DNA of 64,000 nt from Streptomyces roseirectus (GCF_014489635.1 NZ_CP060828.1:1426001-1490000), one strand, 5' to 3'; shown: positions 9,693 through 18,754, counted from the stretch's first letter. Program-made: numbers and translations. The notes: generated from the letters alone by a model not told the origin.

Positions 9693-9802
9693 ATCAAAGC
9701 CCCTGCCGAACCCGGTGTCAATACTTTGTTAAGACATTACTTCAGGAACAGGTCAGAATGTCAGAACAAATCATTGACAGGGGTGGCCACCGGGACCTAC
9801 AC
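9693..9802. promoter_or_regulatory. Divergent promoters and operator for ABC importer / GntR
   Basis: On the minus strand a -35 TTGACA (9716-9721) and a -10 TTTGAT (9693-9698) are separated by exactly 17 bp, reading toward the importer. On the plus strand another TTGACA lies at 9774-9779 with a weak -10 near 9797-9802, toward gntR. Between them is an inverted repeat, TTGTTAAGACATT (9726-9738) and AATGTCAGAACAA (9757-9769), matching at 11 of 13 positions. It is placed to control both promoters and is probably the GntR operator. Confidence 0.65.
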
Positions 9803-9854
9803 CTGAGGAACGCACACTCCGGAGCCGATCTCTACCCCCGAGGAGGTGCCTCGC

Positions 9855-10640
9855 ATGCCGAAGACCGGTGCGCGGGCCCGCGCCGTGTCCGCCTCCGCGC
9901 TGGACGCCGTGCACTTCGCGCTGGACCGGGGCAGCCCCGTCCCGCTGTACTACCAGCTCGCCCAGCAGCTGGAGGCGGCGATCGAGCACGGCGAGCTGGC
10001 GCCGGGCAACCTCCTCGGCAACGAGATCGACCTCTCGAACCGGCTCGGCCTCTCCCGTCCGACCGTCCGCCAGGCCATCCAGTCACTCGTCGACAAGGGC
10101 CTCCTGGTCCGCCGCCGGGGCGTCGGCACACAGGTCGTGCACAGTCAGGTGAAACGCCCCCTCGAACTGAGCAGCCTGTACGACGACCTCGCCGCCGCGG
10201 GCCAGGGCCCCACCACGGTCGTCGTCCGCAACGAAGTCCTCCCCGCGCCCGCCGATGTCGCCGCCGCCCTCGCCGTCCCCGAAGGCAGCGAGGTCATCCA
10301 CATCGAACGCCTGCGCGCGACGCACGGCCAGCCGGTCGCCCGCCTCTCCAACTACCTCCCCCCGAACCTCCTCGACCTCTCCACCCCCCACCTCGAATCC
10401 ACCGGCCTCTACACCCTCTTCCGCACGGCCGGCATCACCCTCCACAGCGCCCGCCAGACCATAGGCGCCCGCGCGGCAACTCCCGAGGAAGCAAAGCTCC
10501 TTGAGGAAACCCCGGGCGCGGCGCTCCTGACGATGCAGAGAACGGCGTACGACGACACGGGCCGCGCGGTGGAGTACGGGACGCACATCTACAGGGCGTC
10601 CCGGTACGCCTTCGACTTCCAGCTCCTGGTGCGGACGTAG
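9855..10640 (+). CDS. GntR family transcriptional regulator with UTRA domain
   Basis: 261 residues from ATG 9855, chosen because AGGAGG ends eight bases upstream; a GTG at 9846 lies inside that ribosome-binding site. The N-terminal winged helix is typical of the HutC/UTRA branch: PLYYQLAQQLEAAI then LGLSRPTVRQAIQSLVDKG (residues about 60-78). The C-terminal half (from about 95) is a UTRA effector domain ending YRASRYAFDFQL. Such proteins repress sugar-uptake genes and release DNA when a phosphorylated sugar binds. It is divergent from the ABC importer and very likely controls it. Confidence 0.88.
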   Translation: MPKTGARARAVSASALDAVHFALDRGSPVPLYYQLAQQLEAAIEHGELAPGNLLGNEIDLSNRLGLSRPTVRQAIQSLVDKGLLVRRRGVGTQVVHSQVKRPLELSSLYDDLAAAGQGPTTVVVRNEVLPAPADVAAALAVPEGSEVIHIERLRATHGQPVARLSNYLPPNLLDLSTPHLESTGLYTLFRTAGITLHSARQTIGARAATPEEAKLLEETPGAALLTMQRTAYDDTGRAVEYGTHIYRASRYAFDFQLLVRT

Positions 10641-10643
10641 GGC

Positions 10644-11405
10644 CTACCTCGGCGCCATCCTCAACGCCCCGTCCATCCGGATCGTCTCCCCGTTCAGGTA
10701 GTCGTGGTCGACGATCGCCAGCGCCAGCTTCGCGTACTCCTCCGGCGAGGCGAACCGGTGCGGGAACGGCACGCCCGCCTCCAGGGACGTCCGGAACTCC
10801 TCCGAGACCGTCCCCATCATCGGCGTGTCCACGATGCCCGGGGCGATCGTGCACACCCGGATCCCGTACTGCGCGAGATCCCGCGCGGCGGGCAGCGTCA
10901 GCCCGACGACACCGCCCTTGGACGACGCGTAGGCGGCCTGCCCGACCTGCCCGTCGTACGCGGCGATGGACGCCGTGTTGACGATCACCCCGCGCTGCCC
11001 GTCACCGTCCGCCTCGGTCGCGGCGATCGCCTCGGACGCGAGCGCGAGCACGTTGAACGTCCCGACGAGGTTGATCTGCACGACCTTCGCGTACAGCGCG
11101 AGATCGTGCACCCCCTTCTTCCCGAGGATCCGCATGGACGGCCCGATCCCGGCGCAGTTGACGACGGCCCGCAGCGGCACGTCCGCCCCAGCGGCGGTGG
11201 CGACGGCGGCGGCCACCTGCTCGGGGTCGGTGACGTCGGCGGCGACGTACGTCACCCCGTCCACCGAGGGCGCGTTGTCGATCCCGGACTTGAGGTCGAC
11301 GGCGAACACCTGCGCACCGGCTTCGGCGAACGCCCTGGCCGTCGCGGCGCCGAGACCGGACGCCCCGCCCGTGACCAGCGCGGCGGTCTGTGCGAGCTGC
11401 ATCAT
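10644..11405 (-). CDS. SDR, type II 3-hydroxyacyl-CoA dehydrogenase-like
   Basis: 253 residues with TGGASGLG near residues 12-19, NCAGIG and a Tyr-Lys pair in YASSKGG. Segments such as AAYDGQVGQAAYASSKGG and PGIVDTPMM resemble HSD17B10-type 3-hydroxy-2-methylbutyryl/3-hydroxyacyl-CoA dehydrogenases. It would use NAD to oxidise 3-hydroxyacyl-CoA in isoleucine or branched-chain acyl-CoA breakdown. Its ATG at 11405 overlaps the stop of the acyl-CoA dehydrogenase gene, consistent with successive pathway steps. The convergent gntR stop is only 3 bp away. Confidence 0.82.
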   Translation of the reverse strand: MMQLAQTAALVTGGASGLGAATARAFAEAGAQVFAVDLKSGIDNAPSVDGVTYVAADVTDPEQVAAAVATAAGADVPLRAVVNCAGIGPSMRILGKKGVHDLALYAKVVQINLVGTFNVLALASEAIAATEADGDGQRGVIVNTASIAAYDGQVGQAAYASSKGGVVGLTLPAARDLAQYGIRVCTIAPGIVDTPMMGTVSEEFRTSLEAGVPFPHRFASPEEYAKLALAIVDHDYLNGETIRMDGALRMAPR

Positions 11406-12583
11406 CACTCCTTGCCGAGGACGGTGAGCGCACCGCCCTCGCTCCGGTCCAGCGCACGCGAGATCACCATGCGCTGGATCTGGTTCGTTCCTTCGAAGAT
11501 CTGCATGACCTTGGCCTCGCGCATGTACCGCTCGACGGGGAAGTCCCGCGTGTAGCCGTACCCGCCGAGGACCTGGACGGCGTCCGTGGTCACCTTCATC
11601 GCGTTGTCCGTGGCCACGAGCTTGGCGATGGACGCCTCGCTGGTGAACGGCAGCCCCTGGTCCTTCAGCCGCGCGGCGGCCAGCGTCGTCGCGCGCGCGG
11701 ACTCGACGGCCGCGCCCATGTCCGCGAGGACGAACGCGAGCCCCTGGTGCTCGATGATCGGCTTGCCGAACGTCTCGCGCTCGCGCGCGTACCGCACGGC
11801 GTGGTCGAGGGCCCCCTGCGCGAGGCCGGTGGCGACGGCGGCGATCCCGAGCCGTCCGCAGTCCAGCGAGGCGAGCGCGATCCGCAAGCCCTGGCCCTCC
11901 TCCCCGATCCGCCGGGCGACCGGCACCCGGACGTCGTCGAACCGCATCGTCGCGGTCGCCGAACCGGTCAGCCCCATCTTGCGCTCCGGCGGGTCGGCGC
12001 TGAGCCCCGGGGTGCCGGCGGGGACGAGGAAGCAGGTGATGCCGTGCGTGCGGTCCTCGGACGTGCGCGCCATGACGGTGTAGAAGTCGGCGTAACCGCC
12101 GTGCGTGGTCCAGGCTTTGGCGCCGTTGATGACGTACTCGTCGCCCTCGCGCACCGCGCGCGTACGCATGGCCGCCGGGTCGGAGCCGGCGTGCGGCTCG
12201 GAGAGGCAGTACGCGCCCAGCAGTTCCCCGCCGAGCAGTTCGGGCAGCCACTCGGCGCGCTGCCGCGCCGTCCCGAACCGGGCCAGCGGGAAGCAGGACA
12301 GGGCGTGCACGGAGATCCCGACGGCGACGCTCGACCAGACGGCGGCGACCTCTTCGAGGACCTGGAGGTAGACCTCGTACGGCTGGCCCGCCCCGCCGTC
12401 CTCCTCCGCGAACGGCAGCCCCAGCAGACCACTGCGGCCGAGCGTGCGGAAGACGTCCCGGGGGAACTCCGCCTCGGCCTCCGCGTCCGCGACGCGCGGC
12501 GCCAGCTCCTTCGTGGCGAGGGTCCGCGTGAGCCGGACGAGGTCGAGGGCGTCCTCGGTGGGCAGGGCGCGAGTGGCGGGCAC
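11405..12583 (-). CDS. Acyl-CoA dehydrogenase
   Basis: 392 residues from GTG 12583, selected because GGGGAGG lies six bases upstream; an ATG at 12634 would extend it by 17 atypical residues. It is a flavoprotein of the short/branched-chain acyl-CoA dehydrogenase family. The FAD/substrate loops AYCLSEPHAGSD and WTTHGGYADF are visible, as is QVLGGYGYTRDFPVERYMR. The catalytic Glu is in the motif QIFEGTNQIQR near the C terminus. It introduces the alpha,beta double bond in acyl-CoA and passes electrons to ETF. Translational coupling with the downstream 3-hydroxyacyl-CoA dehydrogenase suggests a branched-chain amino-acid catabolic operon under the TetR gene upstream. Confidence 0.9.
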   Translation of the reverse strand: MPATRALPTEDALDLVRLTRTLATKELAPRVADAEAEAEFPRDVFRTLGRSGLLGLPFAEEDGGAGQPYEVYLQVLEEVAAVWSSVAVGISVHALSCFPLARFGTARQRAEWLPELLGGELLGAYCLSEPHAGSDPAAMRTRAVREGDEYVINGAKAWTTHGGYADFYTVMARTSEDRTHGITCFLVPAGTPGLSADPPERKMGLTGSATATMRFDDVRVPVARRIGEEGQGLRIALASLDCGRLGIAAVATGLAQGALDHAVRYARERETFGKPIIEHQGLAFVLADMGAAVESARATTLAAARLKDQGLPFTSEASIAKLVATDNAMKVTTDAVQVLGGYGYTRDFPVERYMREAKVMQIFEGTNQIQRMVISRALDRSEGGALTVLGKE

Positions 12584-12609
12584 GGTGGCCTCCCCGGAAG
12601 GAAAACGAT

Positions 12610-12649
12610 ACTGGAACGAGTACCTGCGTATCATTAACAGTACTCCAGT
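12610..12649. promoter_or_regulatory. Candidate TetR operator upstream of acyl-CoA dehydrogenase
   Basis: The half site GTACTCCAGT (12640-12649) is mirrored by ACTGG (12610-12614) and AGTAC (12619-12623), split by 4 bp. The span surrounds the unusually AT-rich TGTTAATGATACG (minus strand), which could be a promoter -10. It lies between a TetR gene and its probable target operon; assignment is by position and symmetry. Confidence 0.45.
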
Positions 12650-12720
12650 GAGGCGTGCGGGAACAGTGCTCTGCCGCTTCCGGCAAAGGTCGGGTAATAC
12701 GACTTACCTCCGGCCCACGA

Positions 12721-13293
12721 CTACGACGACACCGCGTGCACGATCAGCGAGGCCAACTGCTCGTACGCCTCCGCGTCCGACAGCCCGGTCCGCGCCTTCA
12801 GCTCGCCCCCCTGGATCTGCCGCATGGTCGCCGCCGCCACCTCCCCGACGAACCCGGCGTGCACGTCCCGGAACGCCCCGTGCGCGACCCCGTCCGCGAT
12901 CAACTGCCGCACCCGCTCCGACGCCCAGCGTGTGTTCGCCTCGTACACCTCGCGCGCGGGCGGGAATTCGGCCACGTCGTCGACGAACCGGCGCGAGAGC
13001 GGGCGCAGTTGTTCGGCGACGGCCGTCAGGTAGACCCGGACCCGGTCGGCGGGGTCGGCGGTCTGCGCGACCCGCTTCTCGACGGCCTCGGTGGCGCCCC
13101 GGAAGTAGTGCTTGACCGCCTCGACGACCAACCCCTGCTTGCTGCGCGCCAGTTGGTACAGGGTCGTCTTGGAGCACCGCAGCCGCTCCGCGAGGTCGTC
13201 CAGCGTGAGATCGGCGAACCCTTCCGCCGTGACCAGTGCGACGAGACGTTCCAGCAGGTCCGCCTGGCGGGCGGTGCGGCGAGCGGAGGGCAT
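12721..13293 (-). CDS. TetR family transcriptional regulator
   Basis: 190 residues. The N-terminal helix-turn-helix reads TLDDLAERLRCSKTTLYQLA (residues about 29-48), followed by RSKQGLVVEAVKHYF, the standard TetR helix 4. The C-terminal ligand domain is not recognisable to a specific class. It lies 137 bp upstream of, and in the same orientation as, the acyl-CoA dehydrogenase operon. It is a candidate repressor of acyl-CoA catabolism responding to an acyl-CoA thioester. Confidence 0.88.
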   Translation of the reverse strand: MPSARRTARQADLLERLVALVTAEGFADLTLDDLAERLRCSKTTLYQLARSKQGLVVEAVKHYFRGATEAVEKRVAQTADPADRVRVYLTAVAEQLRPLSRRFVDDVAEFPPAREVYEANTRWASERVRQLIADGVAHGAFRDVHAGFVGEVAAATMRQIQGGELKARTGLSDAEAYEQLASLIVHAVSS

Positions 13294-13426
13294 GATCCCA
13301 GCGTAGTCCAGAAGTGACCGGTGAGTAGGGACCGCGCGAGCGAACCGTTTCCGCGCCGCCCACCCGTGTCATTCCGTCCCTGCACGCTCATTGATTAACT
13401 CCCGTCCACATATCTAACCTTCGTCT

Positions 13427-13474
13427 CAGGACATAGACAGTTGCCGTGCACAGACAGTCGCAGGACATAGCCAG
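13427..13474. promoter_or_regulatory. Direct repeat upstream of glucarate permease gene
   Basis: CAGGACATAGACAG at 13427-13440 is repeated as CAGGACATAGCCAG at 13461-13474, 34 bp apart, just ahead of the ATG at 13505. The spacing is about three helical turns, so the pair could be tandem regulator half-sites. No regulator gene for the glucarate operon is adjacent. Confidence 0.4.
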
Positions 13475-13504
13475 CGTTTCCGTTCGCCCGAAAAGGAACC
13501 GCAC

Positions 13505-14842
13505 ATGCCGCTCGTGGTCGTCGGGATCAGCGTCCTGGTCCTCCTGTTCCTCATGACGAGGCTCAAGCTCAACGGCTTCGCCGCCCTCCTCCTGGTCGCC
13601 GTCGGCGTCGCGCTGGTCAGAGGTGTCCCGGTGGCGACGATCCCGGACGTCCTCGCGGACGGCGTCGGCGGGCAGATCGGCGACACGATGCTGACGATCG
13701 GGCTCGGCGCGATGGTCGGCCGGGTGATGGGCGACTCGGGCGCGGCGCAGCGCATCGCGGACAGGCTGCTCGCCGTGTGCGGGCCGCGCGGCGTGCAGGC
13801 CGCGATGGTGCTGACGGCGATGCTGATCGGCGTGACGATGTTCTACGAGGTGGCGTTCGTCATCATCGTGCCGGTGGCGTTCACCCTGGTCAGGGTCACG
13901 GGCGCGAACCTGCTGTGGGTGGGCCTGCCGATGTCGATCGCGCTGTCGACGATGCACAGCTTCCTGCCGCCGCACCCGGGCCCCACGGCCGTCGCCGCGA
14001 CCTTCCACGCGTCCGTCGGACTCACCCTGTTCTACGGCCTGTTCATCGCCGTCCCGATCGGCGCGGCGATCGCCCTGGTGTGGCCGCGGCTGCCGTTCGT
14101 CCGCGCGATGAACCCGAGCCTGCCGACGGGACTGGTCGGCGAGCGGGTCTTCGAGGAGGACGAGCTGCCGGGCCTCGGCTGGTCGCTGGGGGTCGCGCTG
14201 CTGCCGGTCGCGCTGATCGCGGGCGCCGCCGTCACCGACATGGCGACCGACTCGGAGTCGGGCCTCGTCCACACCGTGGAGTTCGCCGGCTCGGCGCCGG
14301 TCGCGCTGCTGCTGACGCTCCTCGTCGCGATCTGGGCGTTCGGGCCGCGGATCGGGCGGAGCCTGGAGGAGGTCAGCGCGTCCTGCCGGGGCGCGGCGCA
14401 GGCGATGGCGATGATCCTGCTGGTGATCGGGGCGGGCGGCGCGTTCAAGCAGGTGCTGGTGGAGGGCGGGATATCCGACTACATCAAGGACGCCACCGAC
14501 GGCTGGTCGATCTCGCCGATCGTCCTCGCCTGGCTGGTCGCGGTGATCCTGCGGGTCGCGCTCGGCTCGGCGACCGTCGCCGTCGTCACCGCCTCCGGTG
14601 TCGTCCTGCCGCTCGTCGCGGGCAGCGGGGTGCATGCCGAGATCATGGTCCTCGCCGTGTCCTGCGGCTCGATCGCGTTCTCCCATGTGAACGATCCGGG
14701 GTTCTGGATGTTCAAGGAGTACTTCAACCTGTCCGTCGTGCAGGCCCTCAAGACGCGCACGACGTACACGACCGTCCTCGCGGTCCTGGGCCTCGGCGGC
14801 GTGCTGCTGCTGGAACTGGTCCTGGACACCATCGGCACCTGA
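13505..14842 (+). CDS. GntP family permease (gluconate/glucarate:H+ symporter)
   Basis: 445 residues, very hydrophobic with roughly 12-14 helices, matching GntP-type permeases in length and in segments such as [19 protein letters not shown] and [19 protein letters not shown], the latter a family signature. It sits in the cytoplasmic membrane and would import a sugar acid with protons. The glucarate dehydratase gene starts 14 bp downstream, so glucarate or a related aldarate is the probable substrate. Confidence 0.9.
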   Translation: MPLVVVGISVLVLLFLMTRLKLNGFAALLLVAVGVALVRGVPVATIPDVLADGVGGQIGDTMLTIGLGAMVGRVMGDSGAAQRIADRLLAVCGPRGVQAAMVLTAMLIGVTMFYEVAFVIIVPVAFTLVRVTGANLLWVGLPMSIALSTMHSFLPPHPGPTAVAATFHASVGLTLFYGLFIAVPIGAAIALVWPRLPFVRAMNPSLPTGLVGERVFEEDELPGLGWSLGVALLPVALIAGAAVTDMATDSESGLVHTVEFAGSAPVALLLTLLVAIWAFGPRIGRSLEEVSASCRGAAQAMAMILLVIGAGGAFKQVLVEGGISDYIKDATDGWSISPIVLAWLVAVILRVALGSATVAVVTASGVVLPLVAGSGVHAEIMVLAVSCGSIAFSHVNDPGFWMFKEYFNLSVVQALKTRTTYTTVLAVLGLGGVLLLELVLDTIGT

Positions 14843-14856
14843 AAGGGATCCCCGTC

Positions 14857-16188
14857 ATGCCCCAGCCCGTCGTCACCCGCTACTCCGTGCACCCCGTCGC
14901 GGGCCGCGACTCGATGCTCCTGAACCTCTCCGGCGCGCACGCCCCCTTCTTCACCCGCAACGTCCTGGTCGTCGAGGACTCCGCCGGCCGCGTCGGTCTC
15001 GGCGAGGTCCCGGGCGGGGAGGCCATCACCCGCACCCTGCGCGACGCCGAACCCCTGGTCGTGGGAAGCGAGTTGGGCGACCACAAGCGGGTGCTGCGGG
15101 CGGTGTCGGAGACCTTCGCCGGTCGGGACGCGCACGGCAGAGGCGAGCAGACCTTCGACCTCAGGACGACCGTCCACGCCGTCACGGCGATCGAGTCGGC
15201 GCTCCTGGATCTCCTGGGGCAGCACCTGGAGGTGCCCGTCGCGGCCCTCCTCGGGGACGGCAAGCAGCGGGACGCCGTCCGCGTGCTCGGCTACCTCTTC
15301 TACGTGGGCGACCCCGACCGCACCGACCTGCCGTACGTGCGCGAGCCCGGCGCGGACGTGGAGTGGTACCGGGTGCGCCGCGAGGAAGCCCTCACGCCGG
15401 AGGCGGTCGTGCGGCAGGCGGAGGCGGCGTACGAGCGGTACGGGTTCCGGGACTTCAAGCTGAAGGGCGGTGTGCTGGCGGGCGCGGACGAGGTCGAGGC
15501 GGCCCTGGCGCTCAAGGAGCGGTTCCCCGAGGCGCGGATCACCCTCGACCCCAACGGCGCCTGGTCGCTGGCCGAGGCGGTCGAGCTGTGCCGTCCGCTG
15601 CGCGGCACCCTCGCCTACGCCGAGGACCCCTGCGGCGCCGAGGGCGGTTTCTCCGGGCGGGAGATCCTGGCGGAGTTCCGCCGGGCGACCGGGCTGCCGA
15701 CGGCCACGAACATGATCGCCACCGACTGGCGCCAGCTCACCCACGCGCTCGCGCTCGGCTCCGTCGACATCCCGCTGGCCGACCCGCACTTCTGGACGAT
15801 GGCCGGCTCGGTCCGCGTCGCCCAGCTCTGCAACTCCCTGGGCCTGACCTGGGGTTGCCACTCCAACAACCACTTCGACATCTCGCTCGCGATGATGGCC
15901 CACTGCGGTGCCGCCGCCCCCGGCGCGTACAACGCCCTCGACACCCACTGGATCTGGCAGGAGGGCCTGGAACGCCTCACCGTCGAGCCGCCGCGCATCG
16001 TCGCCGGTGAGGTCGCGGTGACGGACGCGCCCGGTCTCGGCGTCACGCTCGACCCCGACCGGCTGCGCGCCGCCGAGGCGCTGTACGAGGAGCACGGGCT
16101 GTCGGGGCGCGACGACGCCGTGGGGATGCGCTACCTCGTCCCGGAGTGGACGTTCGACGCCAAACGGCCGTGTCTGGTGCGGAGTTGA
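14857..16188 (+). CDS. gudD: Glucarate dehydratase, enolase superfamily
   Basis: 443 residues from ATG 14857. The N-terminal capping domain carries [20 protein letters not shown], a glucarate dehydratase signature. The barrel shows the KxK catalytic segment FKLKGG, metal ligands in DPNGAW, YAEDPCG and the ATNM segment, and the His motif GCHSNNHFD. The enzyme removes water from D-glucarate or L-idarate to give 5-keto-4-deoxyglucarate in the cytosol. It is co-oriented and closely spaced with the GntP permease. Later pathway genes (KdgD, dehydrogenase) are not in this window. Confidence 0.92.
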   Translation: MPQPVVTRYSVHPVAGRDSMLLNLSGAHAPFFTRNVLVVEDSAGRVGLGEVPGGEAITRTLRDAEPLVVGSELGDHKRVLRAVSETFAGRDAHGRGEQTFDLRTTVHAVTAIESALLDLLGQHLEVPVAALLGDGKQRDAVRVLGYLFYVGDPDRTDLPYVREPGADVEWYRVRREEALTPEAVVRQAEAAYERYGFRDFKLKGGVLAGADEVEAALALKERFPEARITLDPNGAWSLAEAVELCRPLRGTLAYAEDPCGAEGGFSGREILAEFRRATGLPTATNMIATDWRQLTHALALGSVDIPLADPHFWTMAGSVRVAQLCNSLGLTWGCHSNNHFDISLAMMAHCGAAAPGAYNALDTHWIWQEGLERLTVEPPRIVAGEVAVTDAPGLGVTLDPDRLRAAEALYEEHGLSGRDDAVGMRYLVPEWTFDAKRPCLVRS

Positions 16189-16345
16189 CCAACTCGGGCC
16201 GGTAGCCGGGGCGGTCGTCAACTGCCGTCGGGGGCACGGGATTTCACGGGCGGGCCCCGGAGCCGGGCGGCCTTCGCCCCGTGCCAAGATGAGGTCCGAA
16301 CAGTGACCGGCTCTCTGGAGCCCACCGCCAGGACGGAGCCCGCCC

Positions 16346-17158
16346 ATGACCGCCCCCGACCCCATCACCCGCCCGCCGAAGATCGACACGAGCCGTCCGC
16401 ACCCGGCGCGGATGTACGACTACTTCCTCGGCGGCAAGGACAACTACCCGGTCGACCAGGAGGCCGCCGAGCGTTTCATCGCGGCGGCCCCCGAGGTGAA
16501 GGTGGCCGTCCGGGCGAACCGCGACTTCATGCGGCGCGCCGTGCGGCACGTGGTCGGCGAGGGCGGCATCCGGCAGATCCTCGACATCGGCACCGGCCTG
16601 CCGACCGAGCCCAACGTCCACCAGATCGCCCGCGAGATCGCGCCGGAGACCCGCGTCGCGTACGTCGACAACGACCCCATCGTCGGCACCCACTCCATGG
16701 CCCTCCTGGACGACGACGAGGGCATCTCCGTCGTCCTCGCGGACCTGCGCGAGCCCCGCGCGATCCTCGACCACCCGGATGTCCGCAAAGTCATCGACCT
16801 GAACGAGCCGGTCGCTCTGCTCCTCGTCGCCGTCCTGCACTTCGTCAAGGACGAAGAGGATCCGGCCGCCCTCATGACGACCCTCCTGGATGCCCTCCCC
16901 GCCGGCTCCTACCTCGTCCTCACCCACGCCACCGTCGACTTCCACGAGGACCGCCGCGCGGACGCCGTCGCCGTCTACAAGAACGCCTCCGCGACGATGA
17001 ACCCCCGCCCCCACGCCGAAGTCCTCACATTCTTCGGCGACTTGACCCTGCTGGAGCCCGGCCTCGTCACGGTCCCGTCATGGCGCCCGGACGCCGCGCC
17101 CGATCCGACGCTGCCGCCGATCGGGTTCTACGGGGGTGTGGCACGCAAGGACGCGTAG
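16346..17158 (+). CDS. SAM-dependent methyltransferase, SAV_2177/PF04672 type
   Basis: 270 residues. The opening ARMYDYFLGGKDNYPVDQ and the SAM-binding region ILDIGTGLPTEPNVHQ are hallmarks of an actinobacterial methyltransferase family that is very numerous in Streptomyces and largely uncharacterised. A post-I Asp is visible in AYVDNDPIVGTHS. The substrate is unknown. It stands alone, with no partner gene on either side, and is followed by a minisatellite. Confidence 0.9.
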   Translation: MTAPDPITRPPKIDTSRPHPARMYDYFLGGKDNYPVDQEAAERFIAAAPEVKVAVRANRDFMRRAVRHVVGEGGIRQILDIGTGLPTEPNVHQIAREIAPETRVAYVDNDPIVGTHSMALLDDDEGISVVLADLREPRAILDHPDVRKVIDLNEPVALLLVAVLHFVKDEEDPAALMTTLLDALPAGSYLVLTHATVDFHEDRRADAVAVYKNASATMNPRPHAEVLTFFGDLTLLEPGLVTVPSWRPDAAPDPTLPPIGFYGGVARKDA

Positions 17159-17465
17159 CGGGTGGGGGTTGGTGGCGGGGGCGGGTCGGCAAGCCGGAGG
17201 CCGGTGGACGAGGGCCAGAGGACGGGGGCCGGTGAGCAAGAGCCGGTGGACAAGGGCCGGTTGGCAAAGCCGGCGGGCGAAGGCCGGTGAGCGGGGACTG
17301 GCGGGCGAGGGCCAGGGGGCAGGAGCCGATGCGCGGGAGCCAGGGGGCGAGGGCCGGTGAGTGGAGGCTGGTGCGCGGGGCCGGGAGACGAGAGTCGGCG
17401 GGCGGAGGCTGTGAGCGGAGGCCGCCGGGCGAAGGCCAGTGGGCGACGCCCCCCGGCCCGGGCAA
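17159..17465. repeat. Minisatellite of degenerate 14-15 bp units
   Basis: About twenty imperfect head-to-tail copies of a unit close to GCCGGTGAGCGAGG fill this gene-free gap. The units drift in sequence and length and leave all frames without a credible protein. It ends against the GNAT gene stop. No spacer/repeat alternation is present, so it is not a CRISPR array. Confidence 0.75.
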
Positions 17466-17491
17466 GCCCTACCCGGCTCCACCCCGCCCCG

Positions 17492-17980
17492 TCACAGATC
17501 CCGGCGCCACGTCTGTCCGACGAGATCGTGCCCGAAGCTGTGGTGCGGTTCCTCCGCGACCAGCTCGAACCCCTGCTTCCGGTAGATCCGCCGGGCGGCG
17601 TCGAGCACGTCGTTGGTCCACAGGGTGATCGCGCCGTACCCGGCCTCACGGGCGTACGCCAGGCAGCGTTCGACCAGCCGGTTCCCGAGTCCCAGCCCGC
17701 GCGCCGCCGGATCGACGAGGAGCATGCGCAGCCGCGCCGTCCGCTCGTCCTCGCGCACGCAGAAGACGCACCCGGCGCGCGCCCCGTCGACCTCGGCGAT
17801 CCAGGCGGCCCGCGGCCCGGCCCCGTCCGCGTAGTCGGCGGCGATCCGCGCGACGAACCGCTCGAAGCCGGCGTCCCACCCGAACTCCCGGGCGTAGAAC
17901 TCCCCGTGGGCCATCACCACCCACCCCAGATCACCGGGCACGCCCAACGGCCGCAGGACCACCTCGCGCTCCACCGTCAC
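17492..17980 (-). CDS. GNAT family N-acetyltransferase
   Basis: 162 residues. FYAREFGWDAGFE near the N terminus and MLLVDPAARGLGLGNRLVERC (motif A with RxxGxG, key residues ARGLGLGNR) define a GNAT of the group often found fused to, or beside, MarR regulators. IYRKQGFEL marks the C-terminal segment. The acceptor substrate is unknown. It is divergent from a TetR gene over 47 bp holding a perfect palindrome, so the two are probably co-regulated. Confidence 0.85.
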   Translation of the reverse strand: MTVEREVVLRPLGVPGDLGWVVMAHGEFYAREFGWDAGFERFVARIAADYADGAGPRAAWIAEVDGARAGCVFCVREDERTARLRMLLVDPAARGLGLGNRLVERCLAYAREAGYGAITLWTNDVLDAARRIYRKQGFELVAEEPHHSFGHDLVGQTWRRDL

Positions 17981-17996
17981 GCCCGCACCCCCAGCG

Positions 17997-18016
17997 ACTG
18001 AAACGACTGTTTCAGT
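17997..18016. promoter_or_regulatory. Perfect palindromic operator between GNAT and TetR genes
   Basis: ACTGAAAC and GTTTCAGT, separated by GACT, form an exact 8-bp inverted repeat. It is centred about 20 bp before the GTG of the TetR gene and just before the divergent GNAT start. The size and position are typical of a TetR-family autoregulatory operator. Confidence 0.75.
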
Positions 18017-18027
18017 AGACTACGGCG

Positions 18028-18624
18028 GTGACTCCGCCCGAAGCAATCCCCTCCGCGCGCCGTCAGGAACTCCTGGAAGCGGCCTACGCGTACGCCCTGC
18101 GCACCGGCCTCACCGGCCTGTCCCTCCGCCCGCTCGCCGAGGCGATCGGCTCCAGCCCGCGCGTCCTGCTGTACCTCTTCGGCAGCAAGGACGGCCTGAT
18201 CCGTGCCCTCCTCGCACGGGCCCGCACCGAGGAACTGGCCCACATCGAACAGCTCCCCACCGGTGAACTGCACGAGACCGCACGGGAGTTGTGGCGCTGG
18301 CTCGCCGCCGACACCCACCGCGGCCTGCTGACCCTCTGGGTCGAAAGCTACTCCCGCTCCCTGACGGACCCCGACGGACCCTGGTCCGACTTCGCCCGCG
18401 ACACCGTCACCGACTGGCTGACCCTCCTCGCCACCGCCCAGCCCCCCGCCCTCCGCGACACCGCCCCCGCCCTGGCCCGACGCACCCTCCTCCTCGCCGT
18501 CCTCCGCGGCGCCCTCCTCGACCTCCTCGCCACCGGCGACACAGCCCGCACCACCGAGGCGGTCCACCTCCACCTGTCGACCCACCCGGAAAGCCCGCCC
18601 TCCCAGCCTTGCGAGAACGACTGA
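18028..18624 (+). CDS. TetR family transcriptional regulator
   Basis: 198 residues from GTG 18028. The helix-turn-helix is in LSLRPLAEAIGSSPRVLLYL, followed by GSKDGLIRALLARAR. The C-terminal domain resembles the TetR_C tails of small drug- or metabolite-responsive regulators. It is likely to bind the palindrome at 17997-18016 and repress itself and the divergent acetyltransferase. Its last codons (18591-18619) are strikingly similar to the right-end sequence of the two islands, which is noted as a possible scar. Confidence 0.85.
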   Translation: MTPPEAIPSARRQELLEAAYAYALRTGLTGLSLRPLAEAIGSSPRVLLYLFGSKDGLIRALLARARTEELAHIEQLPTGELHETARELWRWLAADTHRGLLTLWVESYSRSLTDPDGPWSDFARDTVTDWLTLLATAQPPALRDTAPALARRTLLLAVLRGALLDLLATGDTARTTEAVHLHLSTHPESPPSQPCEND

Positions 18625-18659
18625 CGACGCTCAGGTCGGCGCAGCCACAGCAACACGTC

Positions 18660-18693
18660 GAAGGCCCCGCCGGATCTCTCCGACGGGGCCTTC
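18660..18693. terminator. Hairpin terminator left of the island
   Basis: A 10-bp perfect stem, GAAGGCCCCG (18660-18669) with CGGGGCCTTC (18684-18693), contains an inner CGGA/TCCG pair. It follows the TetR stop. Before island integration it would have been downstream of the minus-strand tRNA-Pro gene, so it may be the original tRNA terminator. Confidence 0.65.
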
Positions 18694-18710
18694 GACCCAC
18701 GACTCCACAA

Positions 18711-18754
18711 AGTCGGGACGACAGGATTTGAACCTGCGACCCCTTGACCCCCAG
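18711..18754. repeat. att core copy 1 (left boundary of islands)
   Basis: 44 bp identical to 39934-39977 and to 51728-51771. The sequence corresponds to the anticodon loop through the 3' end of tRNA-Pro plus two bases. Only the 3' part of the tRNA is present, so this is the displaced copy made by site-specific integration. A small hairpin, GTCAGGA/TCCTGAC, follows at 18763-18782. Confidence 0.92.

Noticed and set aside
17159..17465. Possible CRISPR array
   Set aside because: Units are contiguous, degenerate and 14-15 bp long; there are no unique spacers and no cas genes in the window.
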